DNA from: Microbacterium memoriense
GTDB taxonomy: Bacteria; Actinomycetota; Actinomycetes; Actinomycetales; Microbacteriaceae
DNA length: 64,000 nt
Assembly: GCF_025398275.1 (NCBI RefSeq)
Contig: NZ_JAODOR010000011.1
Location: 124,001 to 188,000 of the forward strand
Reading direction: 5' to 3'
Of the stretch, positions 39,390-47,369 are shown one piece after another. Every line of letters begins with the position of its first letter. Position 1 is the stretch's first letter. The notes below the pieces were generated by a model. The model ran no database searches and was not told where the DNA came from. It worked only from the letters and a program-made list of their open reading frames with translations. A program made the translations under genes and the position numbers.

Positions 39390-39404
39390 GTACAGGGTCC
39401 TAAC
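39390..39404. promoter_or_regulatory. Candidate ROK operator before hexosaminidase-nagA
   Basis: GTACAGGGTCCTAAC matches the sequence at the ROK gene's own start in 10 of 15 positions and continues AAA like it. It sits 20 nt upstream of the hexosaminidase ATG, where a repressor would block initiation. Confidence 0.4.
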
Positions 39405-39450
39405 AAAAGGGTGCACGAGAGCTTATCGAGCGGGCATCCGATATGCTCGA

Positions 39451-39531
39451 CAACGTCGCGACTGGCGTTGAGGTGGGCCACCACCAGGGAGCGATCGACA
39501 TGGCATTTCGACCGTTCGCCTGGGTCGGCCG
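39451..39531 (+). promoter_or_regulatory. ZTP riboswitch (pfl motif) controlling glyA-folD
   Basis: The leader holds the pfl/ZTP aptamer core: GCGACTGGCG (39458-39467), a hairpin arm, ACCACCAGGGAGCG near 39480-39493, and after a linker CCGTTCGCCTGGGTCGG from 39512. The two conserved halves form the pseudoknot that binds ZMP/ZTP, the purine intermediate that accumulates when 10-formyl-THF is short. glyA and folD, the classic targets, follow directly. TATGCT (39442-39447) is the likely -10. The element would raise glyA-folD expression on folate shortage. Recognised from conserved sequence; no covariance search was possible. Confidence 0.85.
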
Positions 39532-39554
39532 TGGTTTCGATATACCGTCGCCCT

Positions 39555-39570
39555 GATCACCTGTGTGATC
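39555..39570 (+). promoter_or_regulatory. Hairpin in glyA leader (riboswitch expression platform)
   Basis: GATCAC (39555-39560) pairs perfectly with GTGATC (39565-39570) around CTGT. Further on, GGTGG and CCACC (39578-39597 region) can pair just before the GGAGG ribosome site. Probably part of the switching region between the ZTP aptamer and the start codon. Confidence 0.5.
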
Positions 39571-39607
39571 GCCATCGGGTGGCGGCACTCAACCACCGGA
39601 GGATCCC

Positions 39608-40882
39608 ATGACCGACTCCTACTTCAACGCCCCGCTCTCCGAGGTCGACCCCGAGATCGCCGCCGTGCTCGAGCGCGAGCTCGATCGCCAGCGCGGCTAT
39701 CTCGAGATGATCGCCTCCGAGAACTTCGTGCCCGTCTCGGTGCTGCAGTCGCAGGGCTCCGTGCTGACCAACAAGTACGCCGAAGGCTACCCCGGCCGTC
39801 GCTATTACGGTGGCTGCGAAGAGGTCGACGTCGCCGAGGAGCTCGCGATCTCGCGTGCGAAGGCCCTCTTCGGTGCCGAGTTCGCCAACGTCCAGCCGCA
39901 CTCGGGCGCCACGGCGAACGCCGCGGTCCTCCACGCGATCGCCCGTCCCGGTGACACGCTGCTCGGTCTCTCGCTCGATCACGGCGGGCACCTGACGCAC
40001 GGCATGAAGATCAACTTCTCCGGCCGGCTCTACAACATCGTCGCGTACGGCGTCGACCCCGAGACCTCGATCATCGATATGGACGAGGTCGCCCGCCTCG
40101 CGCGCGAGCACCAGCCCAAGGTCATCATCGCCGGATGGTCGGCGTACCCCCGCCAGCTCGACTTCGCGCGTTTCCGCGAGATCGCCGACGAGGTCGGCGC
40201 CCTCCTGTGGGTCGACATGGCGCACTTCGCCGGGCTCGTGGCCGCCGGCATCCACCCCTCGCCCGTCCCGCACGCGCACGTCGTCTCGTCGACCGTGCAC
40301 AAGACGATCGGCGGCCCGCGCTCGGGCTTCATCCTGACGAACGACGCCGATCTTGCCAAGAAGATCAACACGGCGGTCTTCCCGGGTCAGCAGGGCGGAC
40401 CGCTCATGCACGTCATCGCGGCGAAGGCGACCGCGTTCAAGCTCGCGGCGACGCCCGAGTTCAAGGAGCGTCAGGAGCGCGTCGTCCGCGGCGCGGCCCT
40501 GCTCGCCGACCGCCTCGGCCAGCAGGACGTGAAGGATGCCGGCATCTCCGTCCGCTCCGGCGGCACCGATGTGCACCTCGTGCTCGTGGACCTCCGCGAC
40601 GCCGCGATCGACGGCAAGCAGGCCGAAGACCTGCTGCACGAGATCCGCATCACGGTCAACCGCAACGCGGTCCCCAACGACCCGCGTCCGCCGATGGTGA
40701 CCTCGGGTCTGCGCATCGGCACGCCGGCGCTCGCGACCCGGGGCTTCGGCGATGCCGAGTTCACCGAGGTGGCCGACATCATCGCGCTGGCGCTCCTGCC
40801 CGGCGCCGATGTCGAGGCCCTCCGCGCCCGTGTTGCCACCCTGGCCGAGGCCTTCCCCCTGTACCCCAACCTCCACCAGTAA
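39608..40882 (+). CDS. glyA: Serine hydroxymethyltransferase
   Basis: A 424-residue PLP enzyme interconverting serine and THF with glycine and 5,10-methylene-THF, the main entry of one-carbon units. Key stretches: [66 protein letters not shown] and the PLP lysine in [13 protein letters not shown]. Full length. Ribosome site GGAGG at 5 nt from the ATG, at the end of a ~150-nt riboswitch leader. folD follows after 147 nt on the same strand and is likely co-transcribed, with a palindromic repeat between them. Confidence 0.97.
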   Translation: MTDSYFNAPLSEVDPEIAAVLERELDRQRGYLEMIASENFVPVSVLQSQGSVLTNKYAEGYPGRRYYGGCEEVDVAEELAISRAKALFGAEFANVQPHSGATANAAVLHAIARPGDTLLGLSLDHGGHLTHGMKINFSGRLYNIVAYGVDPETSIIDMDEVARLAREHQPKVIIAGWSAYPRQLDFARFREIADEVGALLWVDMAHFAGLVAAGIHPSPVPHAHVVSSTVHKTIGGPRSGFILTNDADLAKKINTAVFPGQQGGPLMHVIAAKATAFKLAATPEFKERQERVVRGAALLADRLGQQDVKDAGISVRSGGTDVHLVLVDLRDAAIDGKQAEDLLHEIRITVNRNAVPNDPRPPMVTSGLRIGTPALATRGFGDAEFTEVADIIALALLPGADVEALRARVATLAEAFPLYPNLHQ

Positions 40883-40917
40883 CCCGGCATCCCCCCCCGC
40901 GCGGGCAGTCTGCGCGT

Positions 40918-40990
40918 CCGCGAGACACGTCTGGTGCACCGAGACACGCGCGGGCATTCAGTGTCTCGGGGCATAAAGGGTGTCTCGCGG
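40918..40990. repeat. Nested inverted repeats between glyA and folD
   Basis: Outer arms CCGCGAGACAC (40918-40928) and GTGTCTCGCGG (40980-40990) pair perfectly over 11 bp; inside them CCGAGACAC (40939-40947) and GTGTCTCGG (40961-40969) pair over 9 bp. The core word GAGACAC thus occurs four times, two in each orientation. In RNA this gives a long double hairpin in the glyA-folD message; in DNA it resembles a REP-like palindromic element. Confidence 0.65.
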
Positions 40991-41029
40991 TCCGGGGAGC
41001 CGGGTGGAGAACACGAACGAGGAGAGAGC

Positions 41030-41911
41030 ATGACTGCTGTCACATTGGATGGGAAGGCCGCCGCGGCCGAGATCAAGGCCGAGCTCGCGGAGCGGGTCGC
41101 GGCGCTGAAGGCGCGCGGAATCGTCCCGGGCATCGCGACGGTCCTGGTCGGTGCCGACCCGGCATCCCAGCTCTACGTCGGGATGAAGCACACGCAGTCC
41201 GAGGCGCTCGGGATGAACTCGATCCAGCGCGAGCTGCCGGCCGACGCGACGCAGGCGCAGGTCGAAGCGCTGATCGACGAACTCAACGCCGACCCCACCT
41301 GCCACGGCTACATCGTGCAGTTGCCGCTGCCGAAGCACATCGACACCGACGCGATCCTCGAGCGGATCGACCCGGCGAAGGATGCCGACGGCCTCCACCC
41401 GACCAACCTCGGGCGCCTGGTGTTGAACGTCAACGGCCCGATCGACACTCCTCTGCCGTGCACGCCGCGCGGCGTGATCGAGCTGCTCCTGCGTAACGAC
41501 TACGACCTGAAGGGCAAGCACGTCGTCGTCGTCGGTCGCGGGGTGACGATCGGTCGCTCGATCGGGCTGTTGTTGACCCGGCGTGAGCTGAACGCGACCG
41601 TCACCCTCACGCACACCGGAACGGTGGATGCCGGCCAGTATCTGCGGCAGGCGGATGTCATCGTCGCGGCGGCGGGCGTCGCTCACCTCATCCGCGCCGA
41701 GGACGTCAAGCCCGGCGCCGCTGTCCTCGATGTCGGGGTCACCCGAGAGCTCGACCCGGACACGGGGAAGTCCGTCGTCCGAGGTGACGTCCACCCCGAC
41801 GTCGCCGAGGTCGCCGGCTATCTCTCGCCCAACCCGGGGGGCGTGGGACCGATGACCGTCGCGCTTCTGCTGACCAACGTGGTCGAGGCGGCGGAGCGCG
41901 CCGCGCGCTGA
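41030..41911 (+). CDS. folD: Bifunctional methylene-THF dehydrogenase / methenyl-THF cyclohydrolase
   Basis: A 293-residue FolD that converts 5,10-methylene-THF to 10-formyl-THF in two steps with NADP. Motifs: [18 protein letters not shown] with the catalytic Lys and Tyr, [58 protein letters not shown] (dinucleotide site) and the final [20 protein letters not shown]. The ATG at 41030 has GAGGAG upstream; a longer frame starts inside the palindromic repeat and is rejected. It uses the product of glyA just upstream and supplies PurN and PurH. Confidence 0.96.
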   Translation: MTAVTLDGKAAAAEIKAELAERVAALKARGIVPGIATVLVGADPASQLYVGMKHTQSEALGMNSIQRELPADATQAQVEALIDELNADPTCHGYIVQLPLPKHIDTDAILERIDPAKDADGLHPTNLGRLVLNVNGPIDTPLPCTPRGVIELLLRNDYDLKGKHVVVVGRGVTIGRSIGLLLTRRELNATVTLTHTGTVDAGQYLRQADVIVAAAGVAHLIRAEDVKPGAAVLDVGVTRELDPDTGKSVVRGDVHPDVAEVAGYLSPNPGGVGPMTVALLLTNVVEAAERAAR

Positions 41912-41914
41912 CGG

Positions 41915-42565
41915 TCAGGCGGGGACGAGCGTGTCCCGCACCAGGGCGGTGACGCCCCGGGCGTCTTTCGCACCGAAGGTCGCCATGCGGCTGAGCCATG
42001 TCTCGCGTGTTGTCGCGGAGCTGTGGCGCACCGCGGCGAGGCGCGTCACTCCTCGGACCCGGACGCCGCAGTACTCCAGCGTCGCTGTGCGCAGTGTGCG
42101 GATTGCGGCGTCGCGGTACATCCATGCGTTCCACGCACGGGGGGAGTCCATCGTCATGACGATGCGGGCGGTGCGCCCGGTGAGAAGCTTGTCCCACAGA
42201 CTGCCCCTCTCGCGGTAGCGGAACGCGAAGCCCGACAGGAACACGCGGTCGATGTACGCCTTCATCGCGGCGGGATACGTGCCCCACCACTGCGGGAAGA
42301 AGAACACGAGATGATCCGCCCACTCGACCCCGGCGACATAGGTCACGGCTTCATCGGGAAGCGGCACGTCTTCCGAAGTGCGCGGCATCCGCAGTTCGCC
42401 CCGAACCACAGGATGCTGCGGAACCGAGTCGCGCGAGAGGTCGACGACGCGGATCTCGGCGCCATCGGTGCGCGCGGCGTCGACGTAGGCGGCGGCCAGC
42501 GCGTGGTTCAGGCTGTCGGCGATCGGCGACCCGATGACGACCAGGATGTGCGCGGGCGAGGTCAT
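41915..42565 (-). CDS. NAD(P)H dehydrogenase (quinone)-type flavodoxin-fold protein
   Basis: A 216-residue NQO1/KefF-like FMN or FAD oxidoreductase. It starts with HILVVIGSPIADSLNHALA (phosphate loop), and contains ADHLVFFFPQWWGTYPAAMKAYIDRV, the typical flavin and partner region of this family. It probably reduces quinones or other electrophiles with two electrons. The gene downstream of marR with a 4-nt overlap forms an operon with it, which fits an inducible response to electrophiles or phenolics. Ribosome site AAGGAG lies within the marR gene. It is convergent with folD, 3 nt apart. Confidence 0.88.
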   Translation of the reverse strand: MTSPAHILVVIGSPIADSLNHALAAAYVDAARTDGAEIRVVDLSRDSVPQHPVVRGELRMPRTSEDVPLPDEAVTYVAGVEWADHLVFFFPQWWGTYPAAMKAYIDRVFLSGFAFRYRERGSLWDKLLTGRTARIVMTMDSPRAWNAWMYRDAAIRTLRTATLEYCGVRVRGVTRLAAVRHSSATTRETWLSRMATFGAKDARGVTALVRDTLVPA

Positions 42566-43032
42566 GAGGATGCGGCTCCTTGGGGGGTTCCCGCAGCGGA
42601 AACGGGTGTGGCGCGGACGATGTGGGCGAGAGCGGACAGCTGACGGTCGAGACGGGGCACATCGACGGGGTCCTCGGCGAGGGCGGGGTGGCCGAGGAGG
42701 GCGGTGAACTCTCCCTCGAGCACGTCTCCCGCCTCGCGGACGAGCGTGGCGCCGCGCTCGGTGAGCTGGAGCAGGATGCTGCGTCCCGCCCCCGGGGCGC
42801 CGGTGATCCAGCCGCCCTCCACCAGCGCGGGAACGCGTTTGCTCACCGCAGCCTTCGAGATGCCGAGGCAGCGTGCGAGCGTGGTCATATCGGAGGGCTC
42901 GACATCGGCGAGGACGGCCAAGAAGACGAAATGGTTGAAGCTCACGCCGAACCGCTCGCCCAACACGCGGTCGGCGTAGCCGTCGAGGGCGGCGACCAGT
43001 TCGTGCAACGTGAAGGTGATGCGGGTCGTCAT
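42562..43032 (-). CDS. MarR family transcriptional regulator
   Basis: A 156-residue winged-helix regulator. The DNA-binding part reads MTTLARCLGISKAAVSKRVP (residues ~49-68) with the wing GAPGAGRSILLQLTERGATL. As the first gene of an operon with the quinone reductase it most likely represses both, relieved by the ligand or by oxidation. The start is the ATG 6 nt after TTTACT, the -10 of a near-consensus promoter with TTGACA at 17 nt. Two palindromes overlap that promoter. Longer in-frame extensions run through the promoter and are rejected. Confidence 0.92.
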   Translation of the reverse strand: MTTRITFTLHELVAALDGYADRVLGERFGVSFNHFVFLAVLADVEPSDMTTLARCLGISKAAVSKRVPALVEGGWITGAPGAGRSILLQLTERGATLVREAGDVLEGEFTALLGHPALAEDPVDVPRLDRQLSALAHIVRATPVSAAGTPQGAASS

Positions 43033-43038
43033 CCCCTG

Positions 43039-43077
43039 AGTAAACCAGTTGACCTCCTGGGTGTCAACAGGTTGACA
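43039..43077 (-). promoter_or_regulatory. marR promoter with two overlapping MarR-type operators
   Basis: On the minus strand TTGACA (43062-43067), 17 nt and TTTACT (43039-43044), 6 nt before the ATG. The perfect palindrome TGTCAACAGGTTGACA (43062-43077) covers the -35, and a second copy with one changed base, GTAAACCAGTTGAC (43040-43053), covers the -10. The two centres are 23 bp apart, about two helical turns, ideal for autorepression by two dimers on one face. Confidence 0.8.
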
Positions 43078-43127
43078 CAGCGGATGTCCCGCGGCTGCCG
43101 CCCAGCCGGCCGACGACAGCGCGGGGT

Positions 43128-43231
43128 CCTGTACCCAATGCAGGACGGGCGCGGCCGCGCGCGCCCGCGCGGCGCGTTTTTCCGGCACCCGGCGGCGTCC
43201 CGCCGGGCGGTGGTCCTGCGTGGGGTACAGG
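43128..43231. repeat. Long inverted repeat with nested hairpin downstream of amino-acid ABC genes
   Basis: The 19-nt arms 43128-43146 and 43213-43231 pair with two mismatches (CCTGTACCC... and its complement). The 66-nt interior contains a further CACCCGGCGG/CCGCCGGG-type hairpin and TTTTT. The 43081-43300 gap has no gene I can support. It may be a terminator complex for the ABC operon or a palindromic repeat family member. Confidence 0.55.
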
Positions 43232-43300
43232 CGGACGCGAAGAAGCGGCAACGCAGGCTGACGCCGCCTCGGTGGGCGAAGGCGCCGCACCCGCGGGGGA

Positions 43301-44035
43301 TCAGGCCGTGAAGCGGGACAGGAACGCGCGGGTGCGCACCTCGCGCGGCGCACCGAACACCTCGCTCGGCGTGCCCTGTTCCCGGACGATGCCCTCATCG
43401 AGGAACACGACACGGTCGGCGACATCGCGAGCGAATGCCATCTCGTGGGTTGCCATCAGGATGGTCGCGCCCTCCGCGGCGAGCTCGCGCACCAATTCGA
43501 GCACTTCACCGACGAGTTCCGGGTCGAGCGCCGACGTGATCTCGTCGAGGAGCAGGACTTCCGGATCGGTCGCGATCGCGCGCACGATCGCGGCCCGCTG
43601 CTGCTGTCCGCCCGAGAGCCGGTCGGGGTGTTCGCGGGCGAGTGGTGCCAGCCCGATGCGCTCGAGCAACCCCATCGCGCGGTCCTCGGCGGCGCGACGC
43701 GGCATTCGGTGTACGACGCGCGATGCGAGGGTCACATTGTCGAGCACCGAGAGGTGCGGAAACAGGTTGTAACTCTGGAAGACGGCGCCGAACCGTGCGC
43801 GCACCCGGTTGCCGTCGACCCGTGGGTCGGAGATGTCGGCCCCATCGAGGAAGATCTGGCCGTCATCGATCGGTTCGAGGAGCCCCAGGCAGCGCAACAG
43901 CGTAGATTTGCCCGACCCGGAGGCGCCGATCAGCGCGACGACTTCGTGCGTCTCGAGGGCCAGCGACACTCCGCGGAGCACTTCCTGGTCGCCGAACGAC
44001 TTCCAGAGATCCGTCGCCTGCAGGAGTGCGGTCAC
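43301..44035 (-). CDS. Amino-acid ABC transporter ATP-binding protein (GlnQ type)
   Basis: A 244-residue ATPase of the polar amino-acid uptake family. Walker A GASGSGKSTLLRC, Q-loop in VFQSYNLFPHLSVLDNV, signature LSGGQQQRAAI, Walker B VLLLDEITSALD and H-loop MATHEMAFA are all canonical. It energises import with the permease gene that overlaps its start by 4 nt. Last gene of the binding protein-permease-ATPase operon, read on the minus strand. The substrate cannot be defined from sequence; glutamine, glutamate or another polar amino acid is usual. Confidence 0.94.
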   Translation of the reverse strand: MTALLQATDLWKSFGDQEVLRGVSLALETHEVVALIGASGSGKSTLLRCLGLLEPIDDGQIFLDGADISDPRVDGNRVRARFGAVFQSYNLFPHLSVLDNVTLASRVVHRMPRRAAEDRAMGLLERIGLAPLAREHPDRLSGGQQQRAAIVRAIATDPEVLLLDEITSALDPELVGEVLELVRELAAEGATILMATHEMAFARDVADRVVFLDEGIVREQGTPSEVFGAPREVRTRAFLSRFTA

Positions 44036-44877
44036 AGGATCGCCCCCGCCTGCTCGCGTGCCCGCAGCTTCGCGGTGTACCAGTCGGTGAGGCGGACCGT
44101 CGGGATCGCCAGCAGGATGAACAGGATGCCGGCGACCACGTACGGCGTGAAATTATAGGTCTGCGACGACTCGATCTTCGCCGCCAGCACGGCATCGACG
44201 GCCCCGAGGATCGAGATGAGTCCGACGTCTTTCTGCATTGCGACGAAGTCGTTCATGAGCGGCGGCGTCATTTTGCGCAGGGCCTGCGGCAACACGACCG
44301 TGCGCATCGTCCGCGTGTAGCCGAGTCCCAGTGCGCGGGCGGCGAGGGTCTGCGAGGGATGCACCGCCTCGATGCCCGCCCGGATCACTTCCGACACGTA
44401 CGCCGAGTAGGTGAGAGTGACCGCGATCGTGCCGAGCACGACCGGATGGATGCGCTCGCCGATGAGGGTCGGCACGCCGAAACCGAACAGGTAGAGCACG
44501 ATGATGAACGGCAGCCCGCGGAAGATGTCGGTGTATGCCGCCGCGAGCACTCGGACGGGAAAGAACACCGGCCCGCGGAGGGTGCGCAGGAGGGCGATCG
44601 CGAGCGCGCAGATGCCGACCGTGATCACCGACAGGCCGAGCACGGTGAGGTTGAGCAGAAACCCGTCCCAGATGCGGGGGAGCGAGGCGAGGGCGATCGT
44701 GGGATCGAAGAACGAACGCTGCACCGCGGCCCAGCCGGGGGTGTTGATGACGGTCGCCCAGACGATCACCGCGAATGCGATCGTCGAGGCGATCGCGACG
44801 AGCACCGATCGCCTCGCCCGCCCGGCGCGGTACGCCTGTCGGCCGAGTTCGAGCTCGCTCGGGGTGTGCACGGTCAC
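44032..44877 (-). CDS. Amino-acid ABC transporter permease
   Basis: A 281-residue inner-membrane subunit of the HisM/GlnP family, with about six hydrophobic segments between residues 20 and 265. The EAA-type loop reads AARALGLGYTRTMRTVVLPQ followed by ALRKMTPPLMNDF, the contact site for the ATPase. It also has YTDIFRGLPFIIVLYLF, typical of the family. The GTG start is 6 nt after TACCGT (minus strand, 44884-44889), so besides read-through from the binding-protein gene there may be a leaderless internal promoter. It overlaps the ATPase gene by 4 nt (ATGA). Confidence 0.93.
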   Translation of the reverse strand: MTVHTPSELELGRQAYRAGRARRSVLVAIASTIAFAVIVWATVINTPGWAAVQRSFFDPTIALASLPRIWDGFLLNLTVLGLSVITVGICALAIALLRTLRGPVFFPVRVLAAAYTDIFRGLPFIIVLYLFGFGVPTLIGERIHPVVLGTIAVTLTYSAYVSEVIRAGIEAVHPSQTLAARALGLGYTRTMRTVVLPQALRKMTPPLMNDFVAMQKDVGLISILGAVDAVLAAKIESSQTYNFTPYVVAGILFILLAIPTVRLTDWYTAKLRAREQAGAIL

Positions 44878-44920
44878 GAATCGACGGTACTCGACCGGGC
44901 GATGCCGGCGTGCGCCCAGG

Positions 44921-45766
44921 TCACTTCAGCAGCGTGACGCCCAGGCCCGCTCCCAGCCACTCGTCGGTGATCGCTTCGAGCGTGCCGTCCTCGCGGAGCT
45001 CGTCGATCGCCGCGCTGACGCGGTCGGTCAGGGGCGAATCCTTCGCCAGGACGACGCCCCATTCGTCGGCGACGCCCCCGGCGGGGAGCTCCCCGACGAT
45101 GTAGGAGTTCTCGATGTACATCGACGTCGCGAGGAACGCGGTCGGCAGGTCGATCACGAACGCGTCGAACTGGTTCGCGTTGAACGCCGCGACGGCATCC
45201 TCGTTCGATGCGTACAGTCGGGGCTCCGCGCTCGGCTGGATGACCTCTTCGATCGTCTGCGCACTCGTGGAGCCTGCCATCGCGCCGAGCGACAGACCCT
45301 TCAGCCCGTCGATCGAGTCGACGCCGTCCGTCGGGCCACCGGTGATGCCGACGACGGCCTGGCTCGCGGAGTAGTAGGGCGACGAGAAGTCGACGGCTTG
45401 CTTGCGCTCGTCCGTGATCGTGTACTGCTGGATGTTGAAGTCGAAGCTCTTCGGTCCGGGCGCGATCGCGGCTTCGAAGCTCGTCCGCACCCACTCGACG
45501 TCCTCCGCGGCGAAGCCGAGCTTCTCGGCGATCGCGTAGGCGATCGCCGCTTCGAAGCCTTCACCGGAGGCGGGGTCGTCGCCGATCACGTAGGGCTCGT
45601 ACGCGATGTCACCCGTCGCGATAGTCAGCGTGCCCGGAGTCAGATAATCGGCATCCGCGTCGGCCGATTCGGACGGCGCCGCCGATCCGGAGCCGCAGCC
45701 GGCGAGCAGCAGAGCGGTGACCGCGGCAGTCGCGGCGAGTACGGTGCGCAAGGCAGGACGCGTCAT
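44921..45766 (-). CDS. Amino-acid ABC transporter substrate-binding lipoprotein (family 3)
   Basis: A 281-residue lipoprotein with signal peptide and lipobox ending LLLAGC (Cys ~23), followed by a Ser/Ala/Asp linker and the SBP_bac_3 fold: GTLTIATGDIAYEPYVIGDD, EGFEAAIAYAIAEKLGF, DERKQAVDFSSPYYSASQAVV and the ligand-side VFIDLPTAF-like stretch (AFVIDLPTAFLA). It binds its amino acid outside the membrane and delivers it to the permease encoded 43 nt downstream. The ATG is preceded by AAGGAT; a frame 19 codons longer is rejected because it lacks a signal peptide start. Confidence 0.92.
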   Translation of the reverse strand: MTRPALRTVLAATAAVTALLLAGCGSGSAAPSESADADADYLTPGTLTIATGDIAYEPYVIGDDPASGEGFEAAIAYAIAEKLGFAAEDVEWVRTSFEAAIAPGPKSFDFNIQQYTITDERKQAVDFSSPYYSASQAVVGITGGPTDGVDSIDGLKGLSLGAMAGSTSAQTIEEVIQPSAEPRLYASNEDAVAAFNANQFDAFVIDLPTAFLATSMYIENSYIVGELPAGGVADEWGVVLAKDSPLTDRVSAAIDELREDGTLEAITDEWLGAGLGVTLLK

Positions 45767-45914
45767 GGAAGATCCTTCGAAAGTGGGATGCGGGACCGCG
45801 CGCGGCTGAGAACGAACGGGCACGGGAGTCGTTCTTTATCATCCCGGCTCCGGCGCACACGGTCGCGCTCCGGCGACGCTTTGTTACGTGGTCGTCACAC
45901 GGCGCCGCGCCGTG

Positions 45915-46475
45915 TCAGCTCTTGCCGAGCTCATCGAGCATCCTGCGCTGCTCGGCGGTCAGGCCGTCGCGCAGCTCGGCCGCGCCCTCCCGGCCGGCGG
46001 CGGTCGGAGCGGCGGGGGCCGCCGCGGTGGTTCCACGAGTGCCGCGGATGCCGGCATCCGCCTTGTCGTACAGCTCACCGGCCGTGCGGTGGATGCGGTC
46101 ATCGGCCAGGTCGTAGATGATCCACGCGATCGCGAGCAGGATCGGCGGAATCACCCAGCCCCAGAAGAAGCCGCCGACGCGCACGCCGGAGAAGATCACC
46201 ACGAGAACCCAGATGATGAGTTCCACGAGGAAGACGATTCCGTACTGCACGAGCTTTTCGCCCAGACGGGTGCGCTGACCTGCGGACTTGCGCGCGGCGC
46301 CGGTGAATATCTTCGAGACCACGGGCTTGAGCCACAGGGTCGCCGCCGTCAGGATCACGGATGCCCAGAGCGCCGCCCACCCGACGCTGACGTTCGGGAG
46401 CAGCAACCCGACGGCGAACAGCACCACGAGATTGAACACGTACAGGGAGGCGAATCGCACGATCCAGGTCTTCAT
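45915..46475 (-). CDS. Phage-holin-4 superfamily-like small membrane protein
   Basis: A 186-residue membrane protein with four hydrophobic segments (about 8-28, 32-52, 78-98 and 105-122) in the pattern of PF04020, e.g. LYVFNLVVLFAVGLLLPNVS and LWASVILTAATLWLKPVV. A charged cytoplasmic tail with Ala/Pro runs and RMLDELGKS ends it. The holin-like name is a family label: nothing phage-like surrounds it, and such proteins are common in actinobacterial chromosomes. The ATG is 6 nt after CACAGT, a weak match to the leaderless -10 pattern. Function unknown. Confidence 0.72.
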   Translation of the reverse strand: MKTWIVRFASLYVFNLVVLFAVGLLLPNVSVGWAALWASVILTAATLWLKPVVSKIFTGAARKSAGQRTRLGEKLVQYGIVFLVELIIWVLVVIFSGVRVGGFFWGWVIPPILLAIAWIIYDLADDRIHRTAGELYDKADAGIRGTRGTTAAAPAAPTAAGREGAAELRDGLTAEQRRMLDELGKS

Positions 46476-46520
46476 GGATTCACTGTGTCATGCCACGCGT
46501 GCCGCGGGGTAGCTCGGGAC

Positions 46521-47369
46521 TCATCCGTCCTTGCGGATCCAGCGGAAGGTCAGCCGGCAGACGATCAATCCGAGCACGAGCCAGGCGATCATCACCAGCG
46601 CGCCGGTCATGAGGGCCCACGTTCCTCCGGGTTCGCCGGATTCGAAGGATGCCGGCAAGAACGCGGCGCGCATGCCGCTGGCCATCCACCGCAGGGGGAA
46701 CACATTCGCGACCGACTGCAACCAGCTCGGCAGGATCGAGAACGCCAGGTACACGCCGGAGATGAACTGCAGCACGAGCGCGATCGGGATGATCACCGCG
46801 GTCGCCGACCGCCCGCTGCGGGGGAGCGCGGAGATCGCGATGCCGAGAACCGCCGACGTGGTGACTCCGAGCACGAAGACCCAGCCGAACGTCAGCCAGG
46901 ACTCCCCATCGGTCGGCAGTGGCACCTGGAACACGAGCGCGGAGATCGCGATGATGAGGGCCGCCTGGAGCGTCGCGGTGACGAACACCTGCCCCAGCTT
47001 GCCGATGAAGTAGCTGACGACGGGCAGGGGTGTTCCGCCGAGGCGCTTGAGCGTGCCGTCGCTGCGTTCCATCGCGATGTCGACACCCAGGTTCTGTAGC
47101 CCGGAGAGCAGGATGCCGGCAGCCACCATCGCCGGCAGATAGTACGCCGCGGCGGTCAGCTCTTCACCGGGAGGGCCGAACGTCTGACTGCTGAAGGCGG
47201 TGGAGAAGATCGTGAGCATGAGCACGGGGAAAAGGAAGGTGAAGAAGACCGTGTCGGTCTGACGGAAGTATCCGACGACTTCGTAGCGCACCCGCTCCAG
47301 GCCGAGCCGTAGCGTGCGTCCGGTGGGGAGCGGGGTGACCCAGGCGAGGGGAGGCGTCTCGACGGTCAT
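46521..47369 (-). CDS. ABC-2 type transporter permease
   Basis: A 282-residue membrane subunit with six hydrophobic segments between ~45 and 275, of the ABC-2/DrrB type. FTFLFPVLMLTIFSTAF and FISGVYLAFSILPSWLQSVA followed by NVFPLRWMASGMRAAF are typical. It forms an exporter with the ATPase encoded just upstream, with which it overlaps by 4 nt (ATGA). The substrate is unknown; drugs, lipids or surface glycans are usual. A transglutaminase-like gene lies upstream of the pair. Confidence 0.9.
   Translation of the reverse strand: MTVETPPLAWVTPLPTGRTLRLGLERVRYEVVGYFRQTDTVFFTFLFPVLMLTIFSTAFSSQTFGPPGEELTAAAYYLPAMVAAGILLSGLQNLGVDIAMERSDGTLKRLGGTPLPVVSYFIGKLGQVFVTATLQAALIIAISALVFQVPLPTDGESWLTFGWVFVLGVTTSAVLGIAISALPRSGRSATAVIIPIALVLQFISGVYLAFSILPSWLQSVANVFPLRWMASGMRAAFLPASFESGEPGGTWALMTGALVMIAWLVLGLIVCRLTFRWIRKDG

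Noticed and set aside
39423..39431. A consensus -35 box for the glyA leader
   Set aside because: TTATCG is near but at a spacing that does not fit the TATGCT hexamer; no convincing -35 was found.
45915..46475. Prophage remnant, from the holin-like protein
   Set aside because: No other phage gene, attachment site or composition change nearby; this family is common in bacterial chromosomes.
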